From positions 1 to 64,000 of the forward strand of contig JAIEOS010000007.1 of the NCBI GenBank assembly GCA_019750295.1: a stretch of DNA of 64,000 bases, in the 5' to 3' direction. The notes below the pieces were generated by a model. The model ran no database searches. It worked only from the letters and a program-made list of their open reading frames with translations, and was not told the origin of the DNA. This stretch comes from Bdellovibrionales bacterium. Lineage in GTDB: Bacteria; Bdellovibrionota; Bdellovibrionia; Bdellovibrionales; JAGQZY01. A program made the translations under genes and the position numbers. This document shows positions 29,542 through 39,863 of the stretch, piece after piece (position 1 is the stretch's first letter; every line of letters starts with the position of its first letter).

Positions 29542-31140
29542 ATGTACAATCATAGGACTTTCATCCAAGTTGCTCTCGGTTTATCACTGGTTTTCTTTTC
29601 CATGTATTCACTGGCCGCAAAAGACGGCGTGACTTACACCAGCACGATTGATTCTGCGTTAACAATTCATAAAATTTCGTATCTTCCTACCACAGATAAC
29701 GTCGACGGAATTCTCGCTCGCCCCTTCGATGTAAAACTCAAAGAACTCTTACAAGCCGATCATCAGTGGGAATATGTCGACTCACAATTCATTGGAAGTA
29801 TTATTAGCCCTTACGAGTTGATGAAAACCCAGAGCAAAGTCACCAAGATTGGGAAGCCCATTGGGGCAGACGCGCTTCTGATTGCGGAAGTTCGAAAAAA
29901 TCCTAAAGACATCGTGGTGTCTTTAAATTTATTTAGCGTTCAAGATGGGAAACTCATCACGCAGCTTGTGACCTCGGATCTTCCTCAGAGTTCCACGGAT
30001 AAGGCCTTAGCGCATTTAGAGCTTCTCTACTCCCAACTGAAATTTAAGATTCCCTACGATGGGCTTATTCTAAGCCGAACTAAAAATCGCGTAACTATGA
30101 ACCTCGGCCAAATCGACAACATTTTGCCGGGGCAAGTTTTGAATTGCTCTAAGATCGTGGAAGTTCAACGCCATCCTAAGCTCGGCTATATCATGCAAAA
30201 CGAAAAAGCGCTTTTGGGTACTATCAAAGTTCTCAAAGTGGATAAAGCATTAGCTTTTGGCGATATTGTTTCTGAATCCGAACCGGGCGCTATTCAGAAG
30301 GATAGCAAGATCACTGGTGCACGCATGGTGAATTACAAGGCTGAGGATTGGATTAAGAAAGACTATCTCCCCCCAGAGATGGTTCTTTCGGAAAACAATC
30401 AAATTGTGGGTGGAACCGAAGAGTGGAAACCTCAAGACCCTCCGACTTTTGGACAAGTTTCAGCAGGAATATTATTGGGGCCTCAGCAGTATTCGCTTTC
30501 ACTTCAAGATGGTACGACTTACACCTCAAAAACGTCTTTCTATCCTGCGATTAATATTGCTGGCCAGATTTGGATAAATCCCGAGTGGTATCTCGATGTG
30601 GGCATCCAGCAAGGAACAGCTTCGTCCAAAAATCCTGTGGCCGGAGGAAGTCCTGGAGATCTCACAACCTCTTATGGGCAATACACGTTCGACCTGGGCT
30701 ACAACCTACTCTTGAAGGATGACTTTTGGGACTCTAAACTTTTCTTCGCTCTTGGGATTTACAATTTCCGTCTCAGTGTGGACAACAGCAACCCGGTAGG
30801 CCTGACGTCTCTCGAGTACAAATCCCTTAGACTGACCCTCGGAGGAAAAACTCCGGTGGACGACGCGAATCGCTTTTATGCTGGGGCGATGCTTTATTGG
30901 TATTTGAATCCGAGCATGAACGAGGATCCCGTGAGCTCGGGTTCAGAAAAAAGTCGAATCGTTCATTTCAATTTTTCGGGAGACTACCGCTATAGTGAAC
31001 GCGTGTGGATTAACTCAGGAATCGATTTTAAAACTTTAACAACTAACTTTTCGGGGACAGGCACCCGGCCCGGTTCACCAGGACAAAAAGCGACCAATCG
31101 CTTCACCCAGTTGAACCTAGGCATAACCTATATGTTCTAA
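29542..31140 (+). CDS. Outer-membrane beta-barrel protein with FlgT-like periplasmic part
   Basis: 532 residues, signal peptide (about 1-25, SLAAK). Residues about 30-175 resemble the mixed alpha/beta domain of outer-membrane assembly lipoproteins. About 180-260 resemble the FlgT C-terminal domain (VTMNLGQIDNILPGQ, GTIKVLKV, FGDIV). From about 310 the sequence alternates hydrophobic and polar residues and ends LGITYMF, with the C-terminal Phe of barrel proteins. Forms a pair with the next gene, 3 bp downstream. The family is not certain. Confidence 0.75.
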   Translation: MYNHRTFIQVALGLSLVFFSMYSLAAKDGVTYTSTIDSALTIHKISYLPTTDNVDGILARPFDVKLKELLQADHQWEYVDSQFIGSIISPYELMKTQSKVTKIGKPIGADALLIAEVRKNPKDIVVSLNLFSVQDGKLITQLVTSDLPQSSTDKALAHLELLYSQLKFKIPYDGLILSRTKNRVTMNLGQIDNILPGQVLNCSKIVEVQRHPKLGYIMQNEKALLGTIKVLKVDKALAFGDIVSESEPGAIQKDSKITGARMVNYKAEDWIKKDYLPPEMVLSENNQIVGGTEEWKPQDPPTFGQVSAGILLGPQQYSLSLQDGTTYTSKTSFYPAINIAGQIWINPEWYLDVGIQQGTASSKNPVAGGSPGDLTTSYGQYTFDLGYNLLLKDDFWDSKLFFALGIYNFRLSVDNSNPVGLTSLEYKSLRLTLGGKTPVDDANRFYAGAMLYWYLNPSMNEDPVSSGSEKSRIVHFNFSGDYRYSERVWINSGIDFKTLTTNFSGTGTRPGSPGQKATNRFTQLNLGITYMF

Positions 31141-31143
31141 ACT

Positions 31144-31647
31144 ATGACACTCAACGCTTTTATAATTTATTTACTGGCTACACTCTTCGCAACAACGCAG
31201 CTGATCCATGCGCGATCAGAACCCCAGCGCCCCCCAGATGGCAACGCCGCCGACTGGTCACTCGTGATGCCGATGCTTGATAGCGCTCCCGCGGACCGCG
31301 CATGCACCGGCTACGATCAACGCAACCGTTGCCAAGTGATTTGCCTCGAGCAACTGAGTAACGCCCGAATCTGCATGCGAGACCGAATCCCTCGGGGAAC
31401 ATCTCAGGAAGACCACATTAAATCCGTCCTCGAAAAAATCACAAAAACCGAAACCGCACTCCGCCAACTGGGAAGATTCCACCTCCCCGACGCCGGCACG
31501 GACTTCAATCTCTTCGCCACACGAACCATCAACGAAGCCCAAAAGAAATGTAACGCCCCAGGCGCCACCTGCACCCCGGTCACTCCAACAACCCAAGAAG
31601 ACCGCATCCGACGAGGCACCGAACAAGCCCCCGACGTCGAACAATAA
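31144..31647 (+). CDS. Exported cysteine-containing protein of unknown function
   Basis: 167 residues with a signal peptide (about 1-24). The mature part has six Cys, in a CTGYDQRNRCQVIC cluster, one at ARIC, and a later pair in KKCNAPGATC, suggesting disulfides in the periplasm. The end is Thr/Pro/Arg rich. Probably cotranscribed with the barrel protein upstream. Not recognised. Confidence 0.65.
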   Translation: MTLNAFIIYLLATLFATTQLIHARSEPQRPPDGNAADWSLVMPMLDSAPADRACTGYDQRNRCQVICLEQLSNARICMRDRIPRGTSQEDHIKSVLEKITKTETALRQLGRFHLPDAGTDFNLFATRTINEAQKKCNAPGATCTPVTPTTQEDRIRRGTEQAPDVEQ

Positions 31648-31758
31648 TCCCCTCTCAAATCAAAAACCAACACCAACGCTCACAATGAGCGAACCCCAAA
31701 AGATCCTTCGCTCCAGCTCAGGATGACGGTCGTCACGAAGGGCAACAAAGCTCACGAT

Positions 31759-31939
31759 CTTTTTTTTATCTTTTTTCTCCTCTGAATTTAAATTTGTCTC
31801 TCCAGAGCCGTCCCGTGCGAGCAATGCGTATCCTGGTTGCGCGCACGAAGTGACGCAATCCGAAGACGCTTTGCACCCGTCAAGGGTCAGGCCTGGAGAG
31901 ACAAATTTAAATTCAGAGGAGAAAAAAGATAAAAAAAAG
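31759..31939. repeat. Perfect inverted repeat, 47-bp arms with 87-nt spacer
   Basis: Arms 31759-31805 and 31893-31939 are exact inverse complements, including an 8-base T/A run, ATC and a 6-base T/A run, so identity is not restricted to a hairpin core. The spacer (31806-31892) is GC-richer and can form smaller stems (GTGCG with CGCAC, TTGCG with CGCAA). It fills most of the 343-bp gap between the convergent 31144 gene and groEL; nothing else is seen there besides the groEL terminator. The right arm shares its A-run with that terminator. Confidence 0.92.
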
Positions 31940-31963
31940 CCCGGTCCACAACCAGGCTTTTTT
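31931..31963 (-). terminator. Intrinsic terminator of groEL
   Basis: On the minus strand: GCCTGGT, loop TGTGG, ACCGGGC (7-bp stem with one T-G pair), then eight T (31938-31931). It lies 27 bp after the groEL stop. A flanking A-run (T on plus) makes it possibly bidirectional. Confidence 0.85.
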
Positions 31964-31990
31964 CAGAGAACAAAAGTACGAGGAACATGA

Positions 31991-33640
<1,650 letters not shown>

Positions 33641-33658
33641 TCAATGTCTCCTTAAAAA

Positions 33659-33952
33659 TTAGTTGATGACGCCGAGAACGTCGCTCTCAGTCATCATTAA
33701 AAGTTCTTCTGTTCCGATTTTGATTTCGGTTCCACCGTACTTGCTGAAAAGAATTTTATCGCCAACTTTGACTTCGAGAGGGAACACTTTTCCGTCTTCG
33801 TTGACTCGACCGTTACCAGCAGCAACGATTTCACCTTTTTGAGGCTTTTCTTTAGCGGTATCAGGAATAATCAAACCACCAGCAGTTTTTTCATCTTCTT
33901 TCATTCGGCGCACAAGAATACGATCGTGCAAAGGGCGAATGTTAACTCCCAT
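33659..33952 (-). CDS. groES: Co-chaperonin GroES (10 kDa)
   Basis: 97 residues from the ATG at 33952, preceded by GGAGGA; a longer frame to 34012 lacks support because the family starts with [13 protein letters not shown]. The mobile loop ([18 protein letters not shown]) and C-terminal EDVLGVI-like end are seen. First gene of groESL. Confidence 0.97.
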   Translation of the reverse strand: MGVNIRPLHDRILVRRMKEDEKTAGGLIIPDTAKEKPQKGEIVAAGNGRVNEDGKVFPLEVKVGDKILFSKYGGTEIKIGTEELLMMTESDVLGVIN

Positions 33953-33991
33953 ATTTCCTCCTATAGAAATGTTTATGTCTTCGTAGTGGGC

Positions 33992-34020
33992 AATATGGAA
34001 ATAGGCACACACCCTGTCAA
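33992..34020 (-). promoter_or_regulatory. groESL promoter, sigma-70/heat-shock hybrid
   Basis: Minus strand: TTGACA (34020-34015), 17-bp spacer, CATATT (33997-33992). The same bases also read CTTGACA-N14-TTCCATATT, close to sigma-32 elements (CTTGAAA and CCCCATNT). No CIRCE repeat is present upstream of groES. Confidence 0.55.
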
Positions 34021-34039
34021 GGTGACGACCTAAAAAAGA

Positions 34040-34480
34040 TTAGATTTCAGGGAGTTTTTGCGTAGCGTTATCTTTGGGGGATTTGGAGAACTTCAATGGA
34101 ACTTTTTTGTCTTTTTCCAAGGAGTTACGGTAAGCCATTAGAAGTTCAGCGGATTCGTCGGGAACCAGTTTTTTCACAGCTTCCTTAAACTCTTCGGGGG
34201 ACAGATTTTTAAGGTACATCGAAAAATAATCCTGAACAGTCAACTGGAGGGCGACGTCCACATTAAAGCTCAACTTCTGCTCATCGGTCTTATTGACCTG
34301 CTCGAGTTTTTTCTGAGCCTCATGCACTCGCATGGACTTCCATTCGAGGAAACTTAACACCGCGGGTTTCTCTGCCACAACCTCTGGGGCGGGCGTCTGA
34401 GACCACGCCATAGAGGCTCCACCCAGCAGCACTGCCAGGATGAGGGAGGGGTAGAATGTGATCAGTCTAAGACTGAGCAT
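34040..34480 (-). CDS. Exported protein of unknown function
   Basis: 146 residues with a signal peptide (about 1-28, MAWSQ). The mature part is largely helical and Lys/Glu-rich, with a Val/Pro-rich start. It lies upstream of groES on the same strand but is separated from it by the groES promoter. Not recognised. Confidence 0.65.
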   Translation of the reverse strand: MLSLRLITFYPSLILAVLLGGASMAWSQTPAPEVVAEKPAVLSFLEWKSMRVHEAQKKLEQVNKTDEQKLSFNVDVALQLTVQDYFSMYLKNLSPEEFKEAVKKLVPDESAELLMAYRNSLEKDKKVPLKFSKSPKDNATQKLPEI

Positions 34481-34654
34481 AGGGGAACCTCGTTTTCACC
34501 AGTTGTGACTTACAAGATGTATACCTGCGAGGGGCTATATATAGGATTTGAATAAGGTTTTCAGCCCTAGAGTGACTCTTTTTGGCGAAAATCTCAGGCC
34601 GGAATGCCGCAAAAGGGACATGCCCCCATTGAATCGATCTGATCCTCAACCAGG

Positions 34655-34672
34655 ACGGCCGCGGCCGTTTTT
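34655..34672 (+). terminator. Orphan intrinsic terminator-like hairpin
   Basis: ACGGC-CGCG-GCCGT followed by T-run, inside the 234-bp gap between the divergent genes 34040 and 34715. No plus-strand gene lies upstream of it, so it could end a small RNA or a read-through transcript. Confidence 0.4.
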
Positions 34673-34714
34673 CCCATGGCACAAGAATTCCATAGGATGG
34701 CTTTGGAGGTTCAA

Positions 34715-35233
34715 ATGATCAGACCGTTACTTGGAATACTTATCTTAGCTGTTAGTTTTTCAACTTCAGCACAAACTGTGGTTCTTGTAGAAAAAGAAAC
34801 CCGCCCCATGAGTGGAATTGTCGAAGGCACGCAACTAATAAACTTCGAGGACTTTGTCACCGGGACACACGACTCGCGACTTATGATTTCGGTGCTTCGA
34901 ATTCTAAAAAAGAAAAACCTGAATTTACCGACCGTCATGAACAAATCTAAAGAAGCGGTGGATCCGCAATTGGCCGAAGGAGCTTCGGGCTGGAGCATCG
35001 GAGCCTTAAGTAAAGCCCTTGCTGGCCACTACTACAAATCACCAACGACAATCGCGTTTCGCTTTTGGGTCGGTGGTGAATCCTTTGAATGTGGAGCTCG
35101 ACTCAGCTTCCAGGATCCGGGATTCAAAGTGGTTAAAGAAGCAAAGATTAGGTGCCCTAACGAAATTCAGCAAGTCTTAGGCATAAACCCCGTCATCGAA
35201 GTCCAAGAGCAAGAGCACTTGCAGCTGATGTAA
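34715..35233 (+). CDS. Exported protein of unknown function
   Basis: 172 residues from the ATG at 34715 (GGAGG at about 34705-34709). Signal peptide MIRPLLGILILAVSFSTSA. The mature protein has two Cys (FECGARL and IRCPNE) that could pair, and a WSIGAL/FRFWVGG central region. Followed by a strong terminator, so monocistronic. Not recognised. Confidence 0.7.
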   Translation: MIRPLLGILILAVSFSTSAQTVVLVEKETRPMSGIVEGTQLINFEDFVTGTHDSRLMISVLRILKKKNLNLPTVMNKSKEAVDPQLAEGASGWSIGALSKALAGHYYKSPTTIAFRFWVGGESFECGARLSFQDPGFKVVKEAKIRCPNEIQQVLGINPVIEVQEQEHLQLM

Positions 35234-35256
35234 CTGTGACTAAATTTTAATCTTTA

Positions 35257-35284
35257 AAAGCCCGCCTGAACTGCGGGCTTTTTT
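35257..35284 (+). terminator. Intrinsic terminator
   Basis: GCCCGC (35260-35265), 7-nt loop, GCGGGC (35273-35278), then six T. Ends the 34715 gene before the OmpA-family gene. Confidence 0.88.
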
Positions 35285-35343
35285 ATTTGAAACCCAATCA
35301 AGATCTCGATACTCTCCTCTGTGCAACACTCGAGGAGCATCAC

Positions 35344-36687
35344 GTGAAAACATTTAGTAAATTTTTATTGATCCAAATCGTCTTTAGCTTCCACTCACTG
35401 GCATTAGCCAATGTCGCCGGAACTCACTTGCAGACCTTCAATCCGACGATGGATGGCTTAGGATTTGTGACAGTGCACTCCACACAAACGCTCTCCCCCG
35501 GTGTTTTTAATTTTAGTTTTTTTACGAATTCTGCTTGGGACTCCCTTCCGTTTTACAAATTAGCTTTAGTTCCCGACCAACTGAATTACTCTGAACCCGA
35601 TAACCGTCTATGGTCTGCCGATATTGGCCTTGCTTTTGGGGTCACGGAAAATTGGCAAATCGGCGTCGGTATTCCCATGGTTCTTGATCAATCTATGGAT
35701 GCGTCGACGACTCTCGGAAGTTTTGACGACGATGGCGTTACTGAAATTAAGCTCCATACCAAATATCGTTTTTGGCAAAATGATTTCTTCTCTGCCGCGG
35801 GTGTCGCCTCAGCGAACTTTGATCGCATTAATAATAACCCCTACTCGGGAGCGGATCCTGGGGCGACATTAAATCTCGACACGGTTGGTGAGTATAAAAT
35901 GGATGCCCTTCAAACGGTGGCTGTGAACATTGGTTACCGAATTCGTGATCAAGGGCAAACCATTGCCGATACCGGGGTGACTCCACTTTCTGACCAACTG
36001 ACTTACTCCGTAGCATACTCCTACCTCCAACAACCGTGGAATATGAGTTTTATTTTTGAAATCTTCGGAGCATCGGCCGTGAAGAAAACAGCGCTTCCTG
36101 TGGATCGTCAACTGACGTCTCTTGAGGCACTCGCTGGCGCAAAATATAATATCGATCAATTTGCAATCCATGGTGGGTTCACTACTAAACTGATTGATGG
36201 TTTAGCTAATCCTGATTTTCGTATTTATTTAGGCGTCGGTTACACCTTCGGTCCTCTCTGGGCTGAAGCTGCGCCGGTAGCTATTGCACCCCCTCCACCG
36301 CCACCCACGGTGACCGTTGAAGAACAGCCGTCGGAAACCATCGTACTCTCTGCGATCAATTTTGCTTTCAATTCTAAAAATATGCACAAAGCTTCGCGAG
36401 TCGATTTCGAGCGTACCGCTGTGCAAATGGGTAAAAAGGCAGGAACGATTCGGAAACTCGTTATCGAAGGTCACACCGATAGTAAAGGATCTGATGACTA
36501 CAATAAAAAGTTAGGACAAGGGCGCGCCAACACCGTGAGAGAAATCATTCTCTCCCAGCTTCCCCTTAAACCAGATCAAGTGACGGCCGTCGGTATCGGT
36601 GAGGATAAACCCATCGCGACCAATGATACCGAAGCCGGACGTGCAAAAAATCGTCGCGTCGAAATTAAGATTTACCGTGACCTCTAG
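35344..36687 (+). CDS. OmpA-family outer-membrane protein
   Basis: 447 residues from GTG at 35344, which has GAGGAG directly upstream and begins a good signal peptide (VKTFSKFLLIQIVFSFHSLALA); the longer frame would add an untypical N terminus. A beta-barrel-like region (about 25-310) is followed by a Pro run and an OmpA peptidoglycan-binding domain (about 340-447: INFAFNSKNM, LVIEGHTDSKGSDDYN, GRANTVR, GRAKNRRVEI). Anchors the outer membrane to the wall. OmpA-type proteins of this size are common in this phylum. Confidence 0.9.
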   Translation: MKTFSKFLLIQIVFSFHSLALANVAGTHLQTFNPTMDGLGFVTVHSTQTLSPGVFNFSFFTNSAWDSLPFYKLALVPDQLNYSEPDNRLWSADIGLAFGVTENWQIGVGIPMVLDQSMDASTTLGSFDDDGVTEIKLHTKYRFWQNDFFSAAGVASANFDRINNNPYSGADPGATLNLDTVGEYKMDALQTVAVNIGYRIRDQGQTIADTGVTPLSDQLTYSVAYSYLQQPWNMSFIFEIFGASAVKKTALPVDRQLTSLEALAGAKYNIDQFAIHGGFTTKLIDGLANPDFRIYLGVGYTFGPLWAEAAPVAIAPPPPPPTVTVEEQPSETIVLSAINFAFNSKNMHKASRVDFERTAVQMGKKAGTIRKLVIEGHTDSKGSDDYNKKLGQGRANTVREIILSQLPLKPDQVTAVGIGEDKPIATNDTEAGRAKNRRVEIKIYRDL

Positions 36688-36818
36688 AACAGGTCGGGAA
36701 TAGGGTCGCCCGACCAAAGGCGACCTCGACCAAGTATTATGTTACGCCAATTGCCCGCGCTCTTCATCCTTCGCGATAAACCACTCAATTTAGGCTCGCT
36801 AAAAGCCGAAAAGATGGT

Positions 36819-37259
36819 GTGAAAGAATCCCTTATTAATTTTAGTCTTTTTATTACGGCGCTCGTGCTGAGCTCCCTTCTTATTGCCCCACAAGCTCGCC
36901 ATCGACTCTTCACAACGATTGTGAACGAAGAAAGAACCATTCTCGCAACAATTCCATTTAGCAATGGCGATGAATTTTATAAGATTGTCAAAATTAAATC
37001 GGGAACCACAGTTTCTGTAGAAATCTATAAGCTGACGGCTTCGGCGGACTTTTCACTGATTGCTCTTTTCGAAATCCCAGATGCGCGCGATGTTTATTAT
37101 GACATTAATTCCGCGCCGACAAATTTATTCTTAGCCCACCTTGATAGCGACGGCACTCAAGAGATCATTGTCCCGACAATGGGTCGCAATCTAGAATCGA
37201 AACTCAATATCATTAAGTTCAATGCGCAAACGAAGTCGTTTGCACACCACTCATTATAA
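36819..37259 (+). CDS. Exported small protein with an FG-GAP-like motif
   Basis: 146 residues, GTG start at 36819. N-terminal hydrophobic segment (about 5-24) as signal or anchor. Near residue 110 the LAHLDSDGTQEIIVPT stretch resembles a single FG-GAP/VCBS-type repeat with calcium-binding-like Asp spacing. Tail overlaps mltG by 6 bp on the opposite strand. Function unknown. Confidence 0.6.
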   Translation: MKESLINFSLFITALVLSSLLIAPQARHRLFTTIVNEERTILATIPFSNGDEFYKIVKIKSGTTVSVEIYKLTASADFSLIALFEIPDARDVYYDINSAPTNLFLAHLDSDGTQEIIVPTMGRNLESKLNIIKFNAQTKSFAHHSL

Positions 37260-38327
37260 AGTTTTTCCGGTCGCAGGCTCGATGGTGGGTTTCTTTTTAA
37301 GATCTCTCCACGACTTCCCCTCGCGCGCCTTTGAATTCAACTGAAAGGCCGTGACCGCCTTTGAATGGTCTTTATACGTCTCTGTAAAGACATGAGTTCC
37401 ATCGTTTCGACTGACAAAGAATAAATAAGAAGTGGACTCCGGTTGGATGGCCGCTTCGATCGCTTCAATCCCTGGGTTTGAGATAGGCCCAGGAGGCAAA
37501 CCGTTCCTAGTATACGTGTTATAAATGGTATCCGTCAGTAGGTCTTTTTTAGTGATATTTACAACGGGCGCCCCCGTCTTCACTTGGACTCCATACATCA
37601 CCGTTGGATCCGTTTGTAAGCGCATATTTTTTTGCATCCGATTATGAAAGACCGACGAAATAATTTTTCTCTCAAACTCGGCACCGGTTTCTTTTTCGAT
37701 GATAGAGGCCAGTGTAACGACTTCCTGTAACGTCCAACCCTTAGGAAGAGGCAACCCTAAGTTTTTAAATTTATCTTTAAATCTTTGAACCATTTGCTGA
37801 ACAATGAGTTTTACGCCGTCAGCTTTGGTAAAAAAATAAGTGTCCGGAAACAAATAGCCCTCAAGACTGCTCGCTTCAATTCCAATTTGGCTTTTCACAA
37901 ACTTCTTATTGGACACGAGCTGAATAAAATCCACGGCCGAGCACAGGTTTTGCTCCTCTAAAAACTTGGCGACTTCAAAGAGATTTGTGCCTTCCGGAAT
38001 AGTAACGCGATAGCCGATGGACTTTCCACTCCGAAGGATCGTGAACAATTGGGCCATGGTTAGGTTTGCAGGGATTTCGTACTCTCCAGTTTTAATTTTT
38101 GTATGATGACCCATGGCTCGGGCCCAAAATACAAACATGTCCACCGAGGAAATCACTTCCTTGCTTTGAAGCTCTGCTGCCGTCATTCGTAAGGAATCCC
38201 CCGAACGAACCGTAACAATTCGTGGCGTTGTTGGGGGCAGCGGTCTTGAGAAGTATTCATACGTCTGCCATGAGGCGAAGGCCGCCAGAATAAATACTAC
38301 AACAAATAGGTATTTAAAAAATTTCAT
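37254..38327 (-). CDS. mltG: Endolytic murein transglycosylase
   Basis: 357 residues, YceG/MltG family. One N-terminal membrane helix (about 4-22), a LysM-like segment (VTVRSGDSLRMTAAEL), then the catalytic domain with the key Glu in ASIIEKETGAEFE and the NRMQKNMRLQTDPTVMYG stretch. Cuts nascent glycan strands in the periplasm and helps set their length. Downstream of astD by 10 bp. Confidence 0.95.
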   Translation of the reverse strand: MKFFKYLFVVVFILAAFASWQTYEYFSRPLPPTTPRIVTVRSGDSLRMTAAELQSKEVISSVDMFVFWARAMGHHTKIKTGEYEIPANLTMAQLFTILRSGKSIGYRVTIPEGTNLFEVAKFLEEQNLCSAVDFIQLVSNKKFVKSQIGIEASSLEGYLFPDTYFFTKADGVKLIVQQMVQRFKDKFKNLGLPLPKGWTLQEVVTLASIIEKETGAEFERKIISSVFHNRMQKNMRLQTDPTVMYGVQVKTGAPVVNITKKDLLTDTIYNTYTRNGLPPGPISNPGIEAIEAAIQPESTSYLFFVSRNDGTHVFTETYKDHSKAVTAFQLNSKAREGKSWRDLKKKPTIEPATGKTL

Positions 38328-38337
38328 TCACCCTCAA

Positions 38338-39843
38338 CTATTTGGAGTCGTAATTCATTCCGGGAAGTACCGTCTTGGGATCAAAACCGCCTGTATCCTC
38401 CAGACAAGCCACGGGGACCGTACAGTAATAGACTGCAAAACTTCCCGTCGGACGATCGTTTCCAGATTTATCGCGCCCGCCGAAAGGGAGTTTTGAACTG
38501 CCGCCGTTGGTTGTGCGATTCCAGTTCACTAACCCACTACGAGCTTTGGTGTAGACCTCTTCGTAGACACTTTTTGTTTTTGAAAAGATCGAAGTGACCA
38601 GCCCATAGCCTGTTGAATTATTGATGTCGATGGCTTCCTGTAAATCACTGACCGTGTACAAAGCCACATTCGGGCCAAAAATTTCGCTCTTCTGATAAAC
38701 AGAATTTTTATTCGGCTCTTTCACCGCGTAGATGCTCGGCGTGACGTAATACCCTTTTTGAGGAAGATCTAATTGTTTTCCACGCATAATCTTTTCGCTA
38801 CCTTCACGGACCGCAATCTCTTGAAATCGGAGATAGGTATCTAAGGATTTGGCATTCACTAAAGGACCACTGAAAGGGTTTTTGCTCCAGTGATTGATTT
38901 CTAATTTTTTGGCAGCTTGATAAAAACGATCCACAAATTCCGGGTAAATGGACTTGTGAATAATAATTCGACTCGTGCAAGAGCAGCGTTGCCCGGCAGT
39001 CACAAAGGAGCCTATCAAACTTTCATAAATGGCCTTCTCAAGATCTGCATCTTGCCAAATGATCGAAGCGTTTTTACCGCCCATCTCTAAAGCTAAAAGT
39101 TTCCAGTAGTGATCCATCGTTCCCTGTTTGATCTTTAAACCGGTCTCATAGGAGCCCGTAAAAAGAATTCCATCGACATACTGATGTTCGACTAATCGAC
39201 GACCTGTCTCCCCCATGCCTTGGACGAGATTAAATACTCCCGCAGGAAATCCCGCCTTATGGATGCACTCGGCATAAATTTGTGCCACTCCTGGCGTGAA
39301 CTCCGAGGGTTTAAAGACTACGGTGTTCCCGGTAAGGAGGGCCGGCACCACATGACCATTGGGTAAATGTCCTGGAAAATTAAATGGACCCAGGACGGCC
39401 ATCACCCCACGCGGCTTATGACGAACGCGACCTTTAACTCCCGGAAGAGCATTTTCAATTTCCATTTCTTTAATGAAGCTTAAGCCTTGCTCAATGGTGA
39501 TCGGAATTTTATTAATCATCGCCGCAACTTCCGTCAAACTTTCCCAAGTGGGCTTCCCCGTTTCACGAGAAATAACTTCGGCGATTTTCTCCTTCGACCC
39601 TTCCAGCGTTGACTGGAGCTTTTTAAGCGCTGCGATTCGTTGATCTAACGATGTCACCGACCACTCCGTGAAGGCCTTCTTCGCGGCTTCGCAAGCCTGA
39701 TCCACGTGAGTAAATTTGTAAGGAACAACAATGACCTGCTCGGAGAGATCTGCCGGGCTTTTATTGTCAATCACGCCATCTGGAGCTTCCGGTGCGACAA
39801 AACGACCCTGGATATAATCACCTAAATATTGAATAGAAGGCAT
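38338..39843 (-). CDS. astD: Succinylglutamate semialdehyde dehydrogenase (AstD-like)
   Basis: 501 residues of the NAD(P)-dependent aldehyde dehydrogenase superfamily. The N terminus (IQGRFVAPEA), the GNTVVFKPSEFTP cofactor stretch, LALEMGGKNA with the general-base Glu, and the nucleophilic Cys in GQRCSCTSR are seen; these match the AstD group of the arginine succinyltransferase pathway. 20 bp after astA in the same operon, which supports the call. Confidence 0.9.
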   Translation of the reverse strand: MPSIQYLGDYIQGRFVAPEAPDGVIDNKSPADLSEQVIVVPYKFTHVDQACEAAKKAFTEWSVTSLDQRIAALKKLQSTLEGSKEKIAEVISRETGKPTWESLTEVAAMINKIPITIEQGLSFIKEMEIENALPGVKGRVRHKPRGVMAVLGPFNFPGHLPNGHVVPALLTGNTVVFKPSEFTPGVAQIYAECIHKAGFPAGVFNLVQGMGETGRRLVEHQYVDGILFTGSYETGLKIKQGTMDHYWKLLALEMGGKNASIIWQDADLEKAIYESLIGSFVTAGQRCSCTSRIIIHKSIYPEFVDRFYQAAKKLEINHWSKNPFSGPLVNAKSLDTYLRFQEIAVREGSEKIMRGKQLDLPQKGYYVTPSIYAVKEPNKNSVYQKSEIFGPNVALYTVSDLQEAIDINNSTGYGLVTSIFSKTKSVYEEVYTKARSGLVNWNRTTNGGSSKLPFGGRDKSGNDRPTGSFAVYYCTVPVACLEDTGGFDPKTVLPGMNYDSK

Positions 39844-39863
39844 AATCTTCTCCGTTCCTTTAT

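Noticed and set aside
33953-34040. CIRCE element before groES
   Set aside because: Searched by eye for TTAGCACTC-N9-GAGTGCTAA; nothing close was found.
34467-34682. 71-codon minus-strand frame upstream of the 34040 gene
   Set aside because: Overlaps the start of a better supported gene and a terminator-like hairpin; no motif or ribosome site.
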